Shown here in pieces: positions 1 to 8,177 of a DNA stretch of 64,000 nt. This DNA comes from Firmicutes bacterium ADurb.Bin193 (GTDB lineage Bacteria; Bacillota; Clostridia; Monoglobales; Firm-18), in NCBI GenBank assembly GCA_002070105.1, contig MWCQ01000009.1:1-64000 (forward strand). Direction: 5' to 3'. The translations under genes were made by a program, and so were the position numbers. The notes beneath the pieces were generated by a model that worked only from the letters and a program-made list of their open reading frames with translations, had not been told where the DNA came from and did no database searches. Each line of letters starts with the position of its first letter. Position 1 is the first letter of the stretch.

Positions 1-703
1 TACGCTTTTGATAGTCGTGTATCGCACGAGCCATATGCGATTTTGAAAAATCGGGCCACAAAACATTTGAAAACCAAAGCTCCGCGTATGCGCACTGCCA
101 AAGCATGAAATTTGAAAGCCTCATCTCACCGCTGGGCCTTATGATAAGGTCAACAGGCGGGTTTTGGGCGGTATAAAGACGCTTTTCGATTTCAGCCTCG
201 TTTATCTCGTCCACGCCTATCCCGCTTTTTACAATATCCTTAACCGCAGTCACTATTTCGCTTCGTCCGCCGTAATTTAAGGCTATGTTAAGCGTCATAC
301 CCGTATTTTTTTCGGTAAGCCTTTCGGTTTCGGCAATCTTCTGCCTAAGTTCATCGGAAAACACCGAAAGGTCACCGATGATTTTTATAATTACATTTTT
401 CCCGCCGAGCTCTTCCTCCGCATTGGAAAGATACTCCGAAAGAAGCGCCATAAGATGGTCAATCTCGCTCTGCGGGCGCTTCCAGTTTTCCGTCGAGAAG
501 GCATAGACCGTTAAAGCCTCGATCCCGATCTCTTCACAGAAAATCGTAATTTTTTTCAGCGTCTGTGCGCCCGCACGATGACCGAGATTCCTCGGCAGTC
601 CGCGTTTTTTCGCCCATCTGCCGTTTCCGTCCATAATTATGCCTATGTGGCGGGGAAGGTTATTAGCTTCAAGTGCGGGCTCTTTTTTCCAAAATAATGC
701 CAT
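1..703 (-). CDS. uppS: Isoprenyl (undecaprenyl) diphosphate synthase, 3' end cut by window edge
   Basis: Cis-prenyltransferase that condenses isopentenyl diphosphate to make the C55 lipid carrier for peptidoglycan and teichoic acid synthesis. I translated the minus strand from an ATG at 703-701. About 234 residues are visible and the frame is still open at base 1, so the last residues lie outside the window. Family signatures visible are IIMDGNGRWA near residue 22 (catalytic Asp), YAFSTENW, and a late IIRPSGEMRLSNF block close to the usual RTGGExRLSNF. It follows frr by about 40 bases on the same strand, the common Firmicutes order pyrH-frr-uppS-cdsA. The assignment is secure; only the C-terminus is missing. 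Confidence 0.95.
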   Translation of the reverse strand, partial: MALFWKKEPALEANNLPRHIGIIMDGNGRWAKKRGLPRNLGHRAGAQTLKKITIFCEEIGIEALTVYAFSTENWKRPQSEIDHLMALLSEYLSNAEEELGGKNVIIKIIGDLSVFSDELRQKIAETERLTEKNTGMTLNIALNYGGRSEIVTAVKDIVKSGIGVDEINEAEIEKRLYTAQNPPVDLIIRPSGEMRLSNFMLWQCAYAELWFSNVLWPDFSKSHMARAIHDYQKR

Positions 704-746
704 ATTTATTCTCAGCCCTCTTTCCGCTTTGCATAGTGCCGAATCA

Positions 747-1301
747 TCAAATCTCCAAAATTTCCTTTTCCTTCTTTTCCGTTATTTGATCGATTTCCGT
801 TATCTTCGTGTCGGTAAGCTTTTGAATTTCGGCTTCGAGGCTTGTTAAATCGTCCTCGGTTATTTCGTTTTTCTTCTTCATATTCTTGACAAAGTCAATT
901 GCCTCACGCCTTATGGAGCGGATATGAACCTTGCCCTCCTCGGACTTTTTATGGAGGGTTTTTACAAGCTCCTTCCTTCTTTCCTCTGTCGGAGTGGGGA
1001 AGTTTAGCCTGATTACCTTACCGTCGTTTTGCGGATTTATTCCGATATCCGACTTGTTTATTGCCCTTTCGATGTCGGACAGAATACTCGCATCCCACGG
1101 CTGAATCACAAGCAGATGAGGCTCAGGCACGGAAATATTCGCAACCTGTGCAATAGGCACAGGCGTTCCGTAGTATTCGACCGTAACCTTGTCAAGTATC
1201 GACGGGTTCGCCCTGCCCGCACGAAGAGTGGCAAGCTCTGCCACGAAATATCCTATTGATTTTTCCATCTTCCGATCAAATTCCAAAAGTGCGTCATCCA
1301 T
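747..1301 (-). CDS. frr: Ribosome recycling factor
   Basis: Splits the post-termination 70S complex together with EF-G. The product is 184 residues, the standard length. It has the expected LRAGRANPSILDKV block near residue 27, YYGTPVPIAQVA, and the basic NFPTPTEERRKELVK segment in the middle. It is 13 bases downstream of pyrH and upstream of uppS on the same strand, so it is very probably cotranscribed with both. Nothing unusual seen. Confidence 0.97.
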   Translation of the reverse strand: MDDALLEFDRKMEKSIGYFVAELATLRAGRANPSILDKVTVEYYGTPVPIAQVANISVPEPHLLVIQPWDASILSDIERAINKSDIGINPQNDGKVIRLNFPTPTEERRKELVKTLHKKSEEGKVHIRSIRREAIDFVKNMKKKNEITEDDLTSLEAEIQKLTDTKITEIDQITEKKEKEILEI

Positions 1302-1314
1302 TATAAACTCCTCC

Positions 1315-2028
1315 TTATCGTACTATTGTTCCTATTGTTTCTCCTCTTATCGCCTTGGTTATGTTTTCGGGATGGTCAAGTCCGAAAACCAAAATCGGGA
1401 TATTGTTGTCCATGCAAAGCGATGTGGCTGTTGAGTCCATTACACCTAAACCTCTGTTTATCACATCAAGATAATTTATCGAGTCAAACTTTGCCGCCTG
1501 TGAGTTTATGTTGGGGTCGCTGTCATATACGCCGTCAACCTTTTTCGCCAGAAGAATTACATCCGCATCTATTTCCGCTGCACGAAGCGCCGCCGCGGTA
1601 TCGGTTGTAAAGTAAGGATTGCCCGTTCCGCATGCGAATATAACAACCCTCGATTTTTCAAGATGGCGGATTGCCCTGCCCCTTATATAGGGTTCTGCCA
1701 TTGCGCGCATTTCCACCGCCGTCTGTACCCTTGTGGGAACGCCTCTTTGCTCAAGAGCATCCTGAAGGGCAAGTGCGTTGATAACCGTCGCCAACATTCC
1801 CATATGGTCCGCTCTTGTGCGGTCCATATTCTGACCCATTCTGCCGCGCCAGAAGTTTCCTCCCCCGCACACTATACCGATTTGAACGCCTATGTCCGTA
1901 CATTTTTTAATCTCGTCCGTTATGGCGTTTATGGTGCCCTCGTCAAGACCAAAGCCCTTGTCGCCGGCAAGCGCCTCACCGCTTATCTTTATGATTACTC
2001 TTTTGTATTTAGGCATAACCTGTTTCAT
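1315..2028 (-). CDS. pyrH: UMP kinase
   Basis: Bacterial UMP kinase of the amino-acid-kinase fold; converts UMP to UDP with ATP. The 237-residue product shows KISGEAL near the N-terminus, the GGGNFWRG glycine loop, [18 protein letters not shown], and the C-terminal FGLDHPENI segment. The ATG at 2028 overlaps the galU stop as ATGA, with GGAG only two bases upstream. A second in-frame ATG four codons later (MPKYKRV) has that GGAG about 14 bases upstream, so the exact start is open. It is probably translationally coupled to galU and feeds UTP to nucleotide-sugar synthesis. Confidence 0.96.
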   Translation of the reverse strand: MKQVMPKYKRVIIKISGEALAGDKGFGLDEGTINAITDEIKKCTDIGVQIGIVCGGGNFWRGRMGQNMDRTRADHMGMLATVINALALQDALEQRGVPTRVQTAVEMRAMAEPYIRGRAIRHLEKSRVVIFACGTGNPYFTTDTAAALRAAEIDADVILLAKKVDGVYDSDPNINSQAAKFDSINYLDVINRGLGVMDSTATSLCMDNNIPILVFGLDHPENITKAIRGETIGTIVR

Positions 2029-2897
2029 CTCTCCTTTTTGATTATCTTTTCCAAATAGTCCAAAAGCTCGCCTTTAAGTTCTTCACGCTTTAACGCAAAC
2101 TCAACGGTAGCCTCCAAAAAGCCCATTCTGTTTCCGACATCATAGCGCCTGCCCGAAAACTCATAGGCGTACATGGGCTCAACCCCCGACAAAACCTTCA
2201 AAGCGTCTGTAAGCTGTATCTCTCCGCCCGCGCCGGGCTTTGTTTTTTCAAGTATATCAAATATGGTCGGAGTTATTATATACCTTCCCAGTACCGCAAT
2301 ATTGCTCGGCGCTTTGTCCACCGACGGCTTTTCGACAAGGCTGTTTACCTTATAAACACGGTCGCTCTCGATTTCGCAGTCCACAATCCCGTACTTGCTG
2401 ACCTCTTGCTCATCAACATGCTGCACACCTATAACAGAGGTGTTGTAAACATTGAACACATCAATCATCTGTTCAAGACACGGGGGAGTGGAATCTACAA
2501 TATCATCACCCAGCAAAACCGCAAAGGGCTGGTTTCCCGCAAAGGTTTTTGCGCACAGAATCGCATGACCGAGCCCCTTGGGCTCCTTCTGCCTTATATA
2601 ATGAATGTTAGCCATGTTGGAGATATGGCGGACCTGCTCCAAAAGCTCATCTTTCCCCGATTTTAAAAGCTCGTTCTCAAGCTCATACGACTTGTCAAAG
2701 TGGTCCTCAATCGCACGCTTGCTTCTTCCCGTAACTATTATAATGTCCTCTATCCCCGATGCAACCGCCTCTTCAACGATATACTGTATCGTGGGTTTGT
2801 CGACTATCGGGAGCATCTCTTTGGGCTGTGCCTTTGTTGCGGGAAGGAAACGCGTTCCGAGTCCCGCCGCAGGAATAATTGCCTTTGTAATCTTCAT
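2025..2897 (-). CDS. galU: UTP-glucose-1-phosphate uridylyltransferase
   Basis: Makes UDP-glucose from UTP and glucose-1-phosphate for cell-wall polymers and glycolipids. The 290-residue product carries the nucleotidyltransferase signature [20 protein letters not shown] at residues 9-28, the [13 protein letters not shown] block, LLGDDIVDS (metal-binding Asp) and SLVEKPS (substrate-binding Lys). It is the first gene of the galU-pyrH-frr-uppS run, behind a plausible promoter at 2984-3012. Linking galU to pyrH is not the most common arrangement but is metabolically sensible. Confidence 0.95.
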   Translation of the reverse strand: MKITKAIIPAAGLGTRFLPATKAQPKEMLPIVDKPTIQYIVEEAVASGIEDIIIVTGRSKRAIEDHFDKSYELENELLKSGKDELLEQVRHISNMANIHYIRQKEPKGLGHAILCAKTFAGNQPFAVLLGDDIVDSTPPCLEQMIDVFNVYNTSVIGVQHVDEQEVSKYGIVDCEIESDRVYKVNSLVEKPSVDKAPSNIAVLGRYIITPTIFDILEKTKPGAGGEIQLTDALKVLSGVEPMYAYEFSGRRYDVGNRMGFLEATVEFALKREELKGELLDYLEKIIKKER

Positions 2898-2983
2898 GAA
2901 CCCGTCATCAGCCTTTCTGTCCGATTATTTTTGCTCTGCTTATGCAGGCATGATTTTCAAACCTACTCATACAAACCATTCTT

Positions 2984-3012
2984 ATTCTACCAAAAAATGC
3001 CCCGAAAGTAAA
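2984..3012 (-). promoter_or_regulatory. Probable sigma-A promoter of galU-pyrH-frr-uppS
   Basis: On the minus strand, TTTACT (3012-3007) and TAGAAT (2989-2984) are separated by exactly 17 bases, about 90 bases upstream of the galU ATG. This lies in the 351-base divergent region between galU and rplM (2898-3248). Apart from this promoter and the rplM promoter, I see only AT-rich sequence there. Confidence 0.55.
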
Positions 3013-3157
3013 GTATAACTTTGGTAAGTTTTTCGTTTTTCACACACGATCTTTAGGAAAAATGTAAATTCATAATTCAGCATAATCGAGAATAAACGAA
3101 TATAACCGAGAAAATAAGAGTTTTGAAATTATAAATTAAAAATTCGAAAAAAAGTTC

Positions 3158-3187
3158 TTGACATATGGAGTAACTATGTATTAAAAT
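3158..3187 (+). promoter_or_regulatory. Probable sigma-A promoter of rplM-rpsI
   Basis: A perfect -35 TTGACA (3158-3163) is followed 18 bases later by TAAAAT (3182-3187). The 5' leader to the rplM ATG would be about 55 bases. Some Firmicutes have an autoregulatory L13 leader there, but I could not recognise its structure by eye. Confidence 0.65.
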
Positions 3188-3248
3188 GGTTTGGGTAAAT
3201 TTAATAATAGTATTTATGTAAGGCGGATTACAAAGAGGAGGTAATAAA

Positions 3249-3686
3249 ATGAGCACCTTTATGGCAAAGGCAAAAGAGCTTGACAGGCAATGGCATATTA
3301 TAGATGCCGCAGGCAAGCCTTTAGGAAGAGTTGCCGCCGCCGCTGCCGTCATTCTTCGCGGAAAGCACAAGCCCACCTATACTCCGCACACCGACTGCGG
3401 CGATTTTGTTATTATCATTAACACGGACAAGGCAATTCTTACCGGAAACAAACTTGAAAACAAAATGTGGTATCGCTACACGGGCTACTCCGGCGGGCTT
3501 AAAGCGGTAAAATACCGTGACCTTATGGCTACCCGTTCCGATAAGGCGATGGAGCTTGCGGTATGGGGAATGCTCCCCCACAACACGCTCGGCAGGGCTT
3601 CGTTCCGTAAACTTCATGTCTATAAAAACGATCAGCACAAGCATCAGGCCCAAAAACCGGTTGTCTGGGACCGTGAAATAAAATAA
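3249..3686 (+). CDS. rplM: 50S ribosomal protein L13
   Basis: Large-subunit ribosomal protein acting early in 50S assembly. The 145-residue product has the L13 features WHIIDAAGKPLGRVA near residue 15, YTPHTDCGDFVIIIN, and the signature region WGMLPHNTLGRASFRKLHVY. The ATG at 3249 is preceded by GAGGAGGT at an ideal distance, which decides the start. It is followed after 19 bases by rpsI, the universal L13-S9 pair. Confidence 0.98.
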   Translation: MSTFMAKAKELDRQWHIIDAAGKPLGRVAAAAAVILRGKHKPTYTPHTDCGDFVIIINTDKAILTGNKLENKMWYRYTGYSGGLKAVKYRDLMATRSDKAMELAVWGMLPHNTLGRASFRKLHVYKNDQHKHQAQKPVVWDREIK

Positions 3687-3705
3687 GTCAGGAGAGGTGA
3701 TATAA

Positions 3706-4098
3706 ATGGCAGCAGTTTCTTATTATGGCACAGGCAGACGAAAAAAATCAATAGCAAGGGTTCGCCTTATACCCGGCACCGGCGCTATCACCATAAACAA
3801 GCGTGATATAGACGATTTCTTCGGGCTTGAAACGCTTAAGCTTATTACCCGTCAGCCCCTTGAGACCACAAAAACCGTCGGCAAGTTCGATGTTATCGCA
3901 ACCGTTACGGGCGGCGGCGTTACGGGGCAGGCAGGTGCAATACGCCTCGGCATAGCACGCGCTCTTTTAGAGGTCGACGAGTCTTTCCGCTCTCCGCTTA
4001 AAGCTCAGGGCTTGCTGACCCGTAACCCAAGGATGAAGGAGCGTAAAAAATACGGTCTTAAGGCCGCAAGGCGTGCACCGCAATTTTCAAAGAGATAA
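3706..4098 (+). CDS. rpsI: 30S ribosomal protein S9
   Basis: Small-subunit protein whose C-terminal tail reaches P-site tRNA. The 130-residue product is full length. It begins with [16 protein letters not shown], contains the [22 protein letters not shown] signature, and ends in the required basic tail APQFSKR. It has a GGAGAGGTGAT ribosome binding site and is cotranscribed with rplM. Confidence 0.98.
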   Translation: MAAVSYYGTGRRKKSIARVRLIPGTGAITINKRDIDDFFGLETLKLITRQPLETTKTVGKFDVIATVTGGGVTGQAGAIRLGIARALLEVDESFRSPLKAQGLLTRNPRMKERKKYGLKAARRAPQFSKR

Positions 4099-4102
4099 TT
4101 TT

Positions 4103-4138
4103 TACCTATATTTGCATAATTTTCCAAAAATATGGGTA
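4103..4138 (+). terminator. Possible weak terminator after rpsI
   Basis: An imperfect hairpin pairs TACCTATATTT (4103-4113) with AAATATGGGTA (4128-4138), 10 of 11 pairs plus one G:U. The following sequence TCTTATCT is only mildly T-rich, so termination would be inefficient. Confidence 0.35.
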
Positions 4139-4169
4139 TCTTATCTATGTAGGAGAAAACATATAAGGG

Positions 4170-4198
4170 TTGCAAATTTCTTATTCATGGCGTATAAT
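4170..4198 (+). promoter_or_regulatory. Strong sigma-A-like promoter of the 3D-domain protein
   Basis: TTGCAA (4170-4175) and a perfect TATAAT (4193-4198) are separated by 17 bases, about 120 bases upstream of the gene's ATG at 4322. Confidence 0.6.
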
Positions 4199-4321
4199 GA
4201 TATAGAACCTATGTTTCTCCAAAAAAGGATTAGGGTTTCAGTTTCACCAATGGTTTTTTAAAGTGTATCTTCAAAATGTCACCAAATGTTGTTCCCTTTT
4301 CCGAACAATCAGGAGGTAAAT

Positions 4322-5359
4322 ATGCATTTGTATGGCAAAGAGGTTAAGCCGCTTCGTGCATGGCGCCTCATCGTTATGGCGGTTTTTGTCCTGACGGTAG
4401 GCGCACTTGCGATAAACGGGCTGGTTTACGCAATGTCAAAGCAGGTGGAAATCGTAGATGATAACGGTTATTATGAAAAGTTTATCACCTACAAGGCTAC
4501 TGCCGCAGATATTCTGGCAGAAAAAGAAGTAGTGCTTCAAAGTGACGATGAAATAAATTTTGCACCGGACAAAAAGGTACCGGACGGCGCAAGGATAACC
4601 GTCAGCAGGGCGGTTATGGTCAAGATTGACGACGGCGGAAACGAATATTTAAAGCGTACGGCGAAAAAGACCGTGGGAGCGCTTTTACAAAGCCTCGGCA
4701 TTGACGCAAACGCAGGCATCAAGCTCAATACAGGCACGGACAGCTCTGTTGTTGAGGGAATGACCCTTAAAATAGTTTATGTTAAGGAAGAGCTTGTCAC
4801 GGCCGAGGAGGTAATCCCATACAAGGTTACCAAAAAATCCACCACAAAGCTTGAGCCGGGTAAGACAAGAGTATTGCAGGAAGGCTCCGAAGGGCTTTCC
4901 AAAAATGTGTACAAGGTGTCTTACGAAAACAACAAGGAGGTAGCGCGTGAGCTTGTAGAGAAAACTGTTGTTACCGCCGCAAAAGAGAAAATCGTAGAAT
5001 ACGGCGCCGCCCAGCCAAAGGTTGCGATTGTATACGGAACAGGAAGCATTGTTTCGCGAAGCGGTGAGTTCAGGTACAAGGGCGTCATTACATGCAGCGC
5101 CTCGGCGTACTGCATAAAGGGGCGCACCGCCACGGGTACAACAACAAAAGTCGGGACCGTTGCCGTTGACCCCAAGGTTATCCCACTAGGCACGCGCCTT
5201 TACATTGAGGCACCCGACGGGTCGTGGACCTACGGTTCTGCCGTTGCCGCCGATACGGGAGGGGCTATAAAGGGCAATAAAATTGACCTTTATATGGAAA
5301 CCTATCAGGAGGCAATTAAATTCGGCAGACGCACGGCAAAGGTTTATATTTTAGAATAA
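4322..5359 (+). CDS. Membrane-anchored G5/3D-domain cell-wall protein (YabE-like)
   Basis: Likely peptidoglycan-remodelling enzyme facing the cell wall. The start is ATG 4322, directly behind AGGAGGTAAAT; an upstream in-frame codon at 4286 lacks a ribosome binding site. The 345-residue product has a short basic N-terminus and one membrane segment at about residues 11-36. Two DUF348-like repeats follow (ITYKATAADILAE; KRTAKKTVGALLQSLG), then a G5-like domain (VTAEEVIPYKV to AAKEKIVEYG). It ends in a 3D domain with the Asp motif AADTGGAIKGNKIDLY. This order matches the YabE/Rpf-like family, in which the 3D domain resembles lytic transglycosylases; activity here is inferred. It stands alone between rpsI and the fatty-acid locus. 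Confidence 0.85.
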   Translation: MHLYGKEVKPLRAWRLIVMAVFVLTVGALAINGLVYAMSKQVEIVDDNGYYEKFITYKATAADILAEKEVVLQSDDEINFAPDKKVPDGARITVSRAVMVKIDDGGNEYLKRTAKKTVGALLQSLGIDANAGIKLNTGTDSSVVEGMTLKIVYVKEELVTAEEVIPYKVTKKSTTKLEPGKTRVLQEGSEGLSKNVYKVSYENNKEVARELVEKTVVTAAKEKIVEYGAAQPKVAIVYGTGSIVSRSGEFRYKGVITCSASAYCIKGRTATGTTTKVGTVAVDPKVIPLGTRLYIEAPDGSWTYGSAVAADTGGAIKGNKIDLYMETYQEAIKFGRRTAKVYILE

Positions 5360-5373
5360 AATAAGACAACCAA

Positions 5374-5424
5374 AAAGGGTCGAAGCAAAGCGATTGACAA
5401 AAAATCGTTTTACTTCGACCCTTT
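5374..5424. terminator. Bidirectional terminator-like hairpin
   Basis: A long hairpin pairs AAAGGGTCGAAG (from 5375) with CTTCGACCCTTT (ending 5424), extended inward by a CGATT/AATCG pairing. It sits between the convergent ends of the 3D-domain gene (5359) and the MarR gene (5476). T-tracts are short on both sides, so efficiency is uncertain. Confidence 0.55.
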
Positions 5425-5475
5425 CGTATGCTCTGTAAGGTAATGGTCTTGACCGCCGTGCATTGTGATGCGTCC

Positions 5476-5922
5476 CTATATCTTGTTATTGGCACCCTCA
5501 AAAAAGTCGTTAAGTTTTGAAAGCGCATGGAAAAGGGTTTCCATTTCCTCTGCCGTAAGGTTTTCCGTTGCCTTATTTACCATTCTTTCGTGGAAGCGGT
5601 CGTGAAGCTTGCACATTACCCTTCCGAATCGGGTCAGGGAAAGCAGAACTATCCGACGGTCGGACATAGAACGCTCACGCCGGATACAGCCCTTTTTCTC
5701 AAGCCTGTCCGCCGCAGATGTCATTGTAGCAAGCGTAACACCCATAGCATCGGCAATATCCGTCATTTTTTTGTTGCCGTCCAGCCCTATCTGCTCAATC
5801 GTATGAAAATCGTTTATGGTAAGGTTGCTCTTAGGCTCGTTGAGACACCTTTGTTCATAGCTTAGAATGTGATTAAATATCCGCGTAAGAAATATATTTA
5901 TATCCTTTTTATAATCCGGCAT
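5476..5922 (-). CDS. MarR-family regulator of the fatty-acid locus (FabT-like)
   Basis: Winged-helix repressor, 148 residues, the normal MarR length. The helix-turn-helix region reads MTDIADAMGVTLATMTSAADRLEKKG at about residues 53-78, followed by the wing SMSDRRIVLLSLT. It lies 47 bases downstream of fabD on the same strand, and the rest of the fab operon is divergent from fabD. In Streptococcus and Lactococcus the MarR protein FabT sits in the fab cluster and represses it with acyl-ACP as corepressor. A similar role here is inferred from position, not demonstrated. Its likely target is the motif pair at 7020-7048. Confidence 0.85.
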   Translation of the reverse strand: MPDYKKDINIFLTRIFNHILSYEQRCLNEPKSNLTINDFHTIEQIGLDGNKKMTDIADAMGVTLATMTSAADRLEKKGCIRRERSMSDRRIVLLSLTRFGRVMCKLHDRFHERMVNKATENLTAEEMETLFHALSKLNDFFEGANNKI

Positions 5923-5969
5923 TTCCCTTTCGCCTCCTGTTTCTATTCCTTCGCAAAGGTCACACCTTA

Positions 5970-6902
5970 TTATACATCTGCCAAATCAAGAAATGCAATA
6001 CTGTCCGCACTCGACAGGCTCGTTGTCGACAGTGTCCGGTCTATTTTCCTGTTAAAGCCAGACAGGGTCTTTTTACAGCCTATCTCATAAAACTCCGTAC
6101 ATCCCGCCGCCACAAGACATGCTATCTCGTTTTTCCACAGCACTGGGCTTGTCATGTGCCGTGCAAGATATTCGGGGATATTCGTTCCGATAAAAGCGCC
6201 GCCGTATACATTGGAAAAAAATATTCCGTCCGGCAAATTAAAGGCAAATCCCCTTAAAAATTCGTAAAACTCCTTCGCCGCGTCCTCCATGTGCTTTGAG
6301 TGGAACGCACCGTTAACCGCAAGCCTTACCGCCTTTAGCGCGCCATTTTCCATACACTCCTGCGCCGCTATTGCCGCACTTTCCTCGTCGCCCGCGATAA
6401 CAAGCTGACCGGGGCAATTATAGTTGACCGGCGCAACATACCCCTCGGTTTTTGCGCAAACCTCTTCTATTACATTATCCTCAAGCCCGATAATTGCGTA
6501 CATCGCACCCCTTTTTTCCTCGGCGCACTTTTGCATAAGCTCTCCGCGCTTTTTGACTATTGTAAAGCCATCCTCAAGCGAAACCACGCCCGAAGCGCAA
6601 AGCGCGCTGTACTCTCCGAGAGAAAAGCCTGCGTAGTAATCGGGCTTAAAGCCCTTTTCGCTCAGTATATTATAAATCGCCATAGAAACGGTAAAAACAG
6701 CGATTTGCGAATTTTGGGTAAGGTCAAGGCGTTCCTCCCCGGTATCGAAGCAAAGCTCTTCGAGCGAAATGCCCAAAACCTCGCTTCCCGTCTTAAAAAC
6801 CCTGCGCGCGGGCTCAAAGCCGTCGTATATATCCCTTCCCATTCCCTGAAACTGAGAGCCCTGTCCCTCAAACATAAAACATCTTTTACTCATACCATGC
6901 AC
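5970..6902 (-). CDS. fabD: Malonyl-CoA:ACP transacylase
   Basis: Transfers malonyl from CoA to acyl carrier protein, supplying the extender unit. The 310-residue product has MFEGQGSQ at the N-terminus, the nucleophile elbow GFSLGEYSAL (Ser around residue 94; the usual GHSLG has Phe here) and AFHSKHM with the catalytic His near residue 201. The ATG at 6902 has AAGGA seven bases upstream; another Met three codons in is possible. It is divergent from fabH and in tandem with the MarR gene, whereas many Firmicutes have fabD inside the fabH-K-D-G-F run. Confidence 0.94.
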   Translation of the reverse strand: MHGMSKRCFMFEGQGSQFQGMGRDIYDGFEPARRVFKTGSEVLGISLEELCFDTGEERLDLTQNSQIAVFTVSMAIYNILSEKGFKPDYYAGFSLGEYSALCASGVVSLEDGFTIVKKRGELMQKCAEEKRGAMYAIIGLEDNVIEEVCAKTEGYVAPVNYNCPGQLVIAGDEESAAIAAQECMENGALKAVRLAVNGAFHSKHMEDAAKEFYEFLRGFAFNLPDGIFFSNVYGGAFIGTNIPEYLARHMTSPVLWKNEIACLVAAGCTEFYEIGCKKTLSGFNRKIDRTLSTTSLSSADSIAFLDLADV

Positions 6903-6972
6903 CGTTCCTTTAGTTTTGTAAAATAACCGCTGAATGACAAAGCGGTTACGACCGTTCCCTACAAATCTCCCC

Positions 6973-7001
6973 TTGACAATTAAAGCAAATAATAATATAA
7001 T
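6973..7001 (+). promoter_or_regulatory. Consensus sigma-A promoter of the fabH-accA operon
   Basis: A perfect TTGACA (6973-6978) and perfect TATAAT (6996-7001) with a 17-base spacer. Such an ideal promoter usually implies negative control, here by the motif pair immediately downstream. Confidence 0.8.
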
Positions 7002-7019
7002 TAAGTAACTTGAAAATTA

Positions 7020-7048
7020 TTAGATTCTCTAACTATTTGACTATCTAA
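7020..7048. promoter_or_regulatory. Candidate operator: two TCTAA motifs in the fabD/fabH intergenic region
   Basis: The dyad TTAGATTCTCTAA (7020-7032) is followed 16 bases on by TTTGACTATCTAA (7036-7048), identical at 10 of 13 positions. The outer arms ATTAGAT and ATCTAAT are themselves inverted. The pair lies just downstream of the fabH promoter and abuts the minus-strand fabD -10 box. The neighbouring MarR protein is the obvious candidate to bind it; the binding itself is inference. Confidence 0.5.
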
Positions 7049-7049
7049 T

Positions 7050-7077
7050 TTTATATCACAAAAAATATAAATTGCAA
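7050..7077 (-). promoter_or_regulatory. Probable sigma-A promoter of fabD-marR
   Basis: On the minus strand, TTGCAA (7077-7072) and TATAAA (7055-7050) are separated by 16 bases. Transcription would start near 7043, inside the candidate operator, giving fabD a leader of about 140 bases. Confidence 0.5.
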
Positions 7078-7082
7078 GAGGG

Positions 7083-8030
7083 GTGAAGATAATTAATTTA
7101 CAGATTAAAGGAACGGGAAGTTTTCTCCCCGACTATATACTTACCAATGCGGAACTTGAAACAATGGTGGATACATCGGACGAGTGGATAACCGACAGAA
7201 CAGGCATAAAAGAAAGGCGTATATGCAAAGAAAACACGGTCAGCGAAATGGCCGTGGGTGCGGCGGAAAGGGCGCTTTATAGCGCGCAGATTTCCGCCTG
7301 CAACATAGACCTTATAATTGCCGCTACCATAACACCCGACTTTTTTACGCCTTCGCTTTCGTGTATTGTCCAGAAGGAAATAGGCGCTGAAAATGCCTTT
7401 TGCTTTGACATTAATGCCGCCTGTACCGGCTTTGTATACGCTTTGGACATTGCGGACTGTTATGTAAAAACGGGCAGGGCGAAAAATATTTTGATCGTCG
7501 CATCCGAGGCAATTTCAAAAATCACCGATTATACCGACCGAAATACCTGTGTTCTATTCGGAGACGGCGCGGGGGCGGTTGTCGCAACGGCCGGCGAAGG
7601 GCATGGGCTTATTGACAGCTATATAAAAGCAATCGGAGCGATGGGCGATGTTCTTGTTTCGTCAACCTGCAAGGAAGACAGCTTTATCAAGATGAACGGA
7701 AAGGAAGTATATAAATTCGCCGTCAGCGCATGCAGTGAGGCAATAAATGCGCTTACCTCTAAAAACGGCATTACATTCGGTGATTTAAAATACATTGTAC
7801 CTCATCAGGCAAACGACAGGATAGTCGGCGCAGTGGCGGCAAAGCTGGGTTGGGACAAGGAAAAATTCTTTATGAATGTCGAAAAATACGGCAACACCTC
7901 AAGCGCAAGTATTCCCATCTGTCTTGACGAGATGAACAAGGGCGGTATGCTCTCGCACGGCGACAAAATAATATTGGTGGGCTTCGGCGCGGGTCTTACC
8001 TACGGCGGAGTTCTTTTGGAGTGGTTATAG
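7083..8030 (+). CDS. fabH: 3-oxoacyl-ACP synthase III
   Basis: Starts each fatty acid by condensing an acyl-CoA primer with malonyl-ACP. The 315-residue product has the thiolase fold with catalytic Cys in INAACTGFVYALD (near residue 112), His in VPHQANDRI and Asn in KYGNTSSASIP. The only conventional start is GTG at 7083, but the purine-rich AGAGGGG lies directly against it with no spacing, so initiation is unusual (leader-dependent, or at a rare codon a few bases on). It is the first gene of the plus-strand fab-acc operon. Confidence 0.94.
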   Translation: MKIINLQIKGTGSFLPDYILTNAELETMVDTSDEWITDRTGIKERRICKENTVSEMAVGAAERALYSAQISACNIDLIIAATITPDFFTPSLSCIVQKEIGAENAFCFDINAACTGFVYALDIADCYVKTGRAKNILIVASEAISKITDYTDRNTCVLFGDGAGAVVATAGEGHGLIDSYIKAIGAMGDVLVSSTCKEDSFIKMNGKEVYKFAVSACSEAINALTSKNGITFGDLKYIVPHQANDRIVGAVAAKLGWDKEKFFMNVEKYGNTSSASIPICLDEMNKGGMLSHGDKIILVGFGAGLTYGGVLLEWL

Positions 8031-8032
8031 AG

Positions 8033-8130
8033 TTTAAATAAAGCGTTCGGATGCGCAGCACTTTTCCGAACATATCCCTTCGCCGCGCGAGCGGAATTCA
8101 TTTCCGCCGAAGCGTGAAATTAATAACAGG
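8033..8130 (+). repeat. Palindromic intergenic repeat, copy A
   Basis: This segment between fabH and fabK contains TTCGG/CCGAA (8046-8070) and GCGGAA/TTCCGC (8091-8107) hairpins and ends GCCGAAGCGTGAAATTAAT. It aligns along its length with 11530-11627 (same order of blocks, shared 15-base core CGCCGCGCGAGCG) and its tail with 31741-31800. It is non-coding and sits within an operon. Confidence 0.75.
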
Positions 8131-8177
8131 GGCAGGCTTTTGTTGATGTTTTGCGTATGAAAGGAGTTTAGGGCAAC

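Noticed and set aside
7003-7082. FapR operator in the fab control region
   Set aside because: The motifs do not contain the TTAGTACCTA core of FapR sites, and the local regulator is MarR-type, so a FabT-like reading fits better.
8031-8177. Hidden acpP gene between fabH and fabK
   Set aside because: No DSL-motif protein is encoded in this gap or elsewhere in the locus; the gap is the palindromic repeat.
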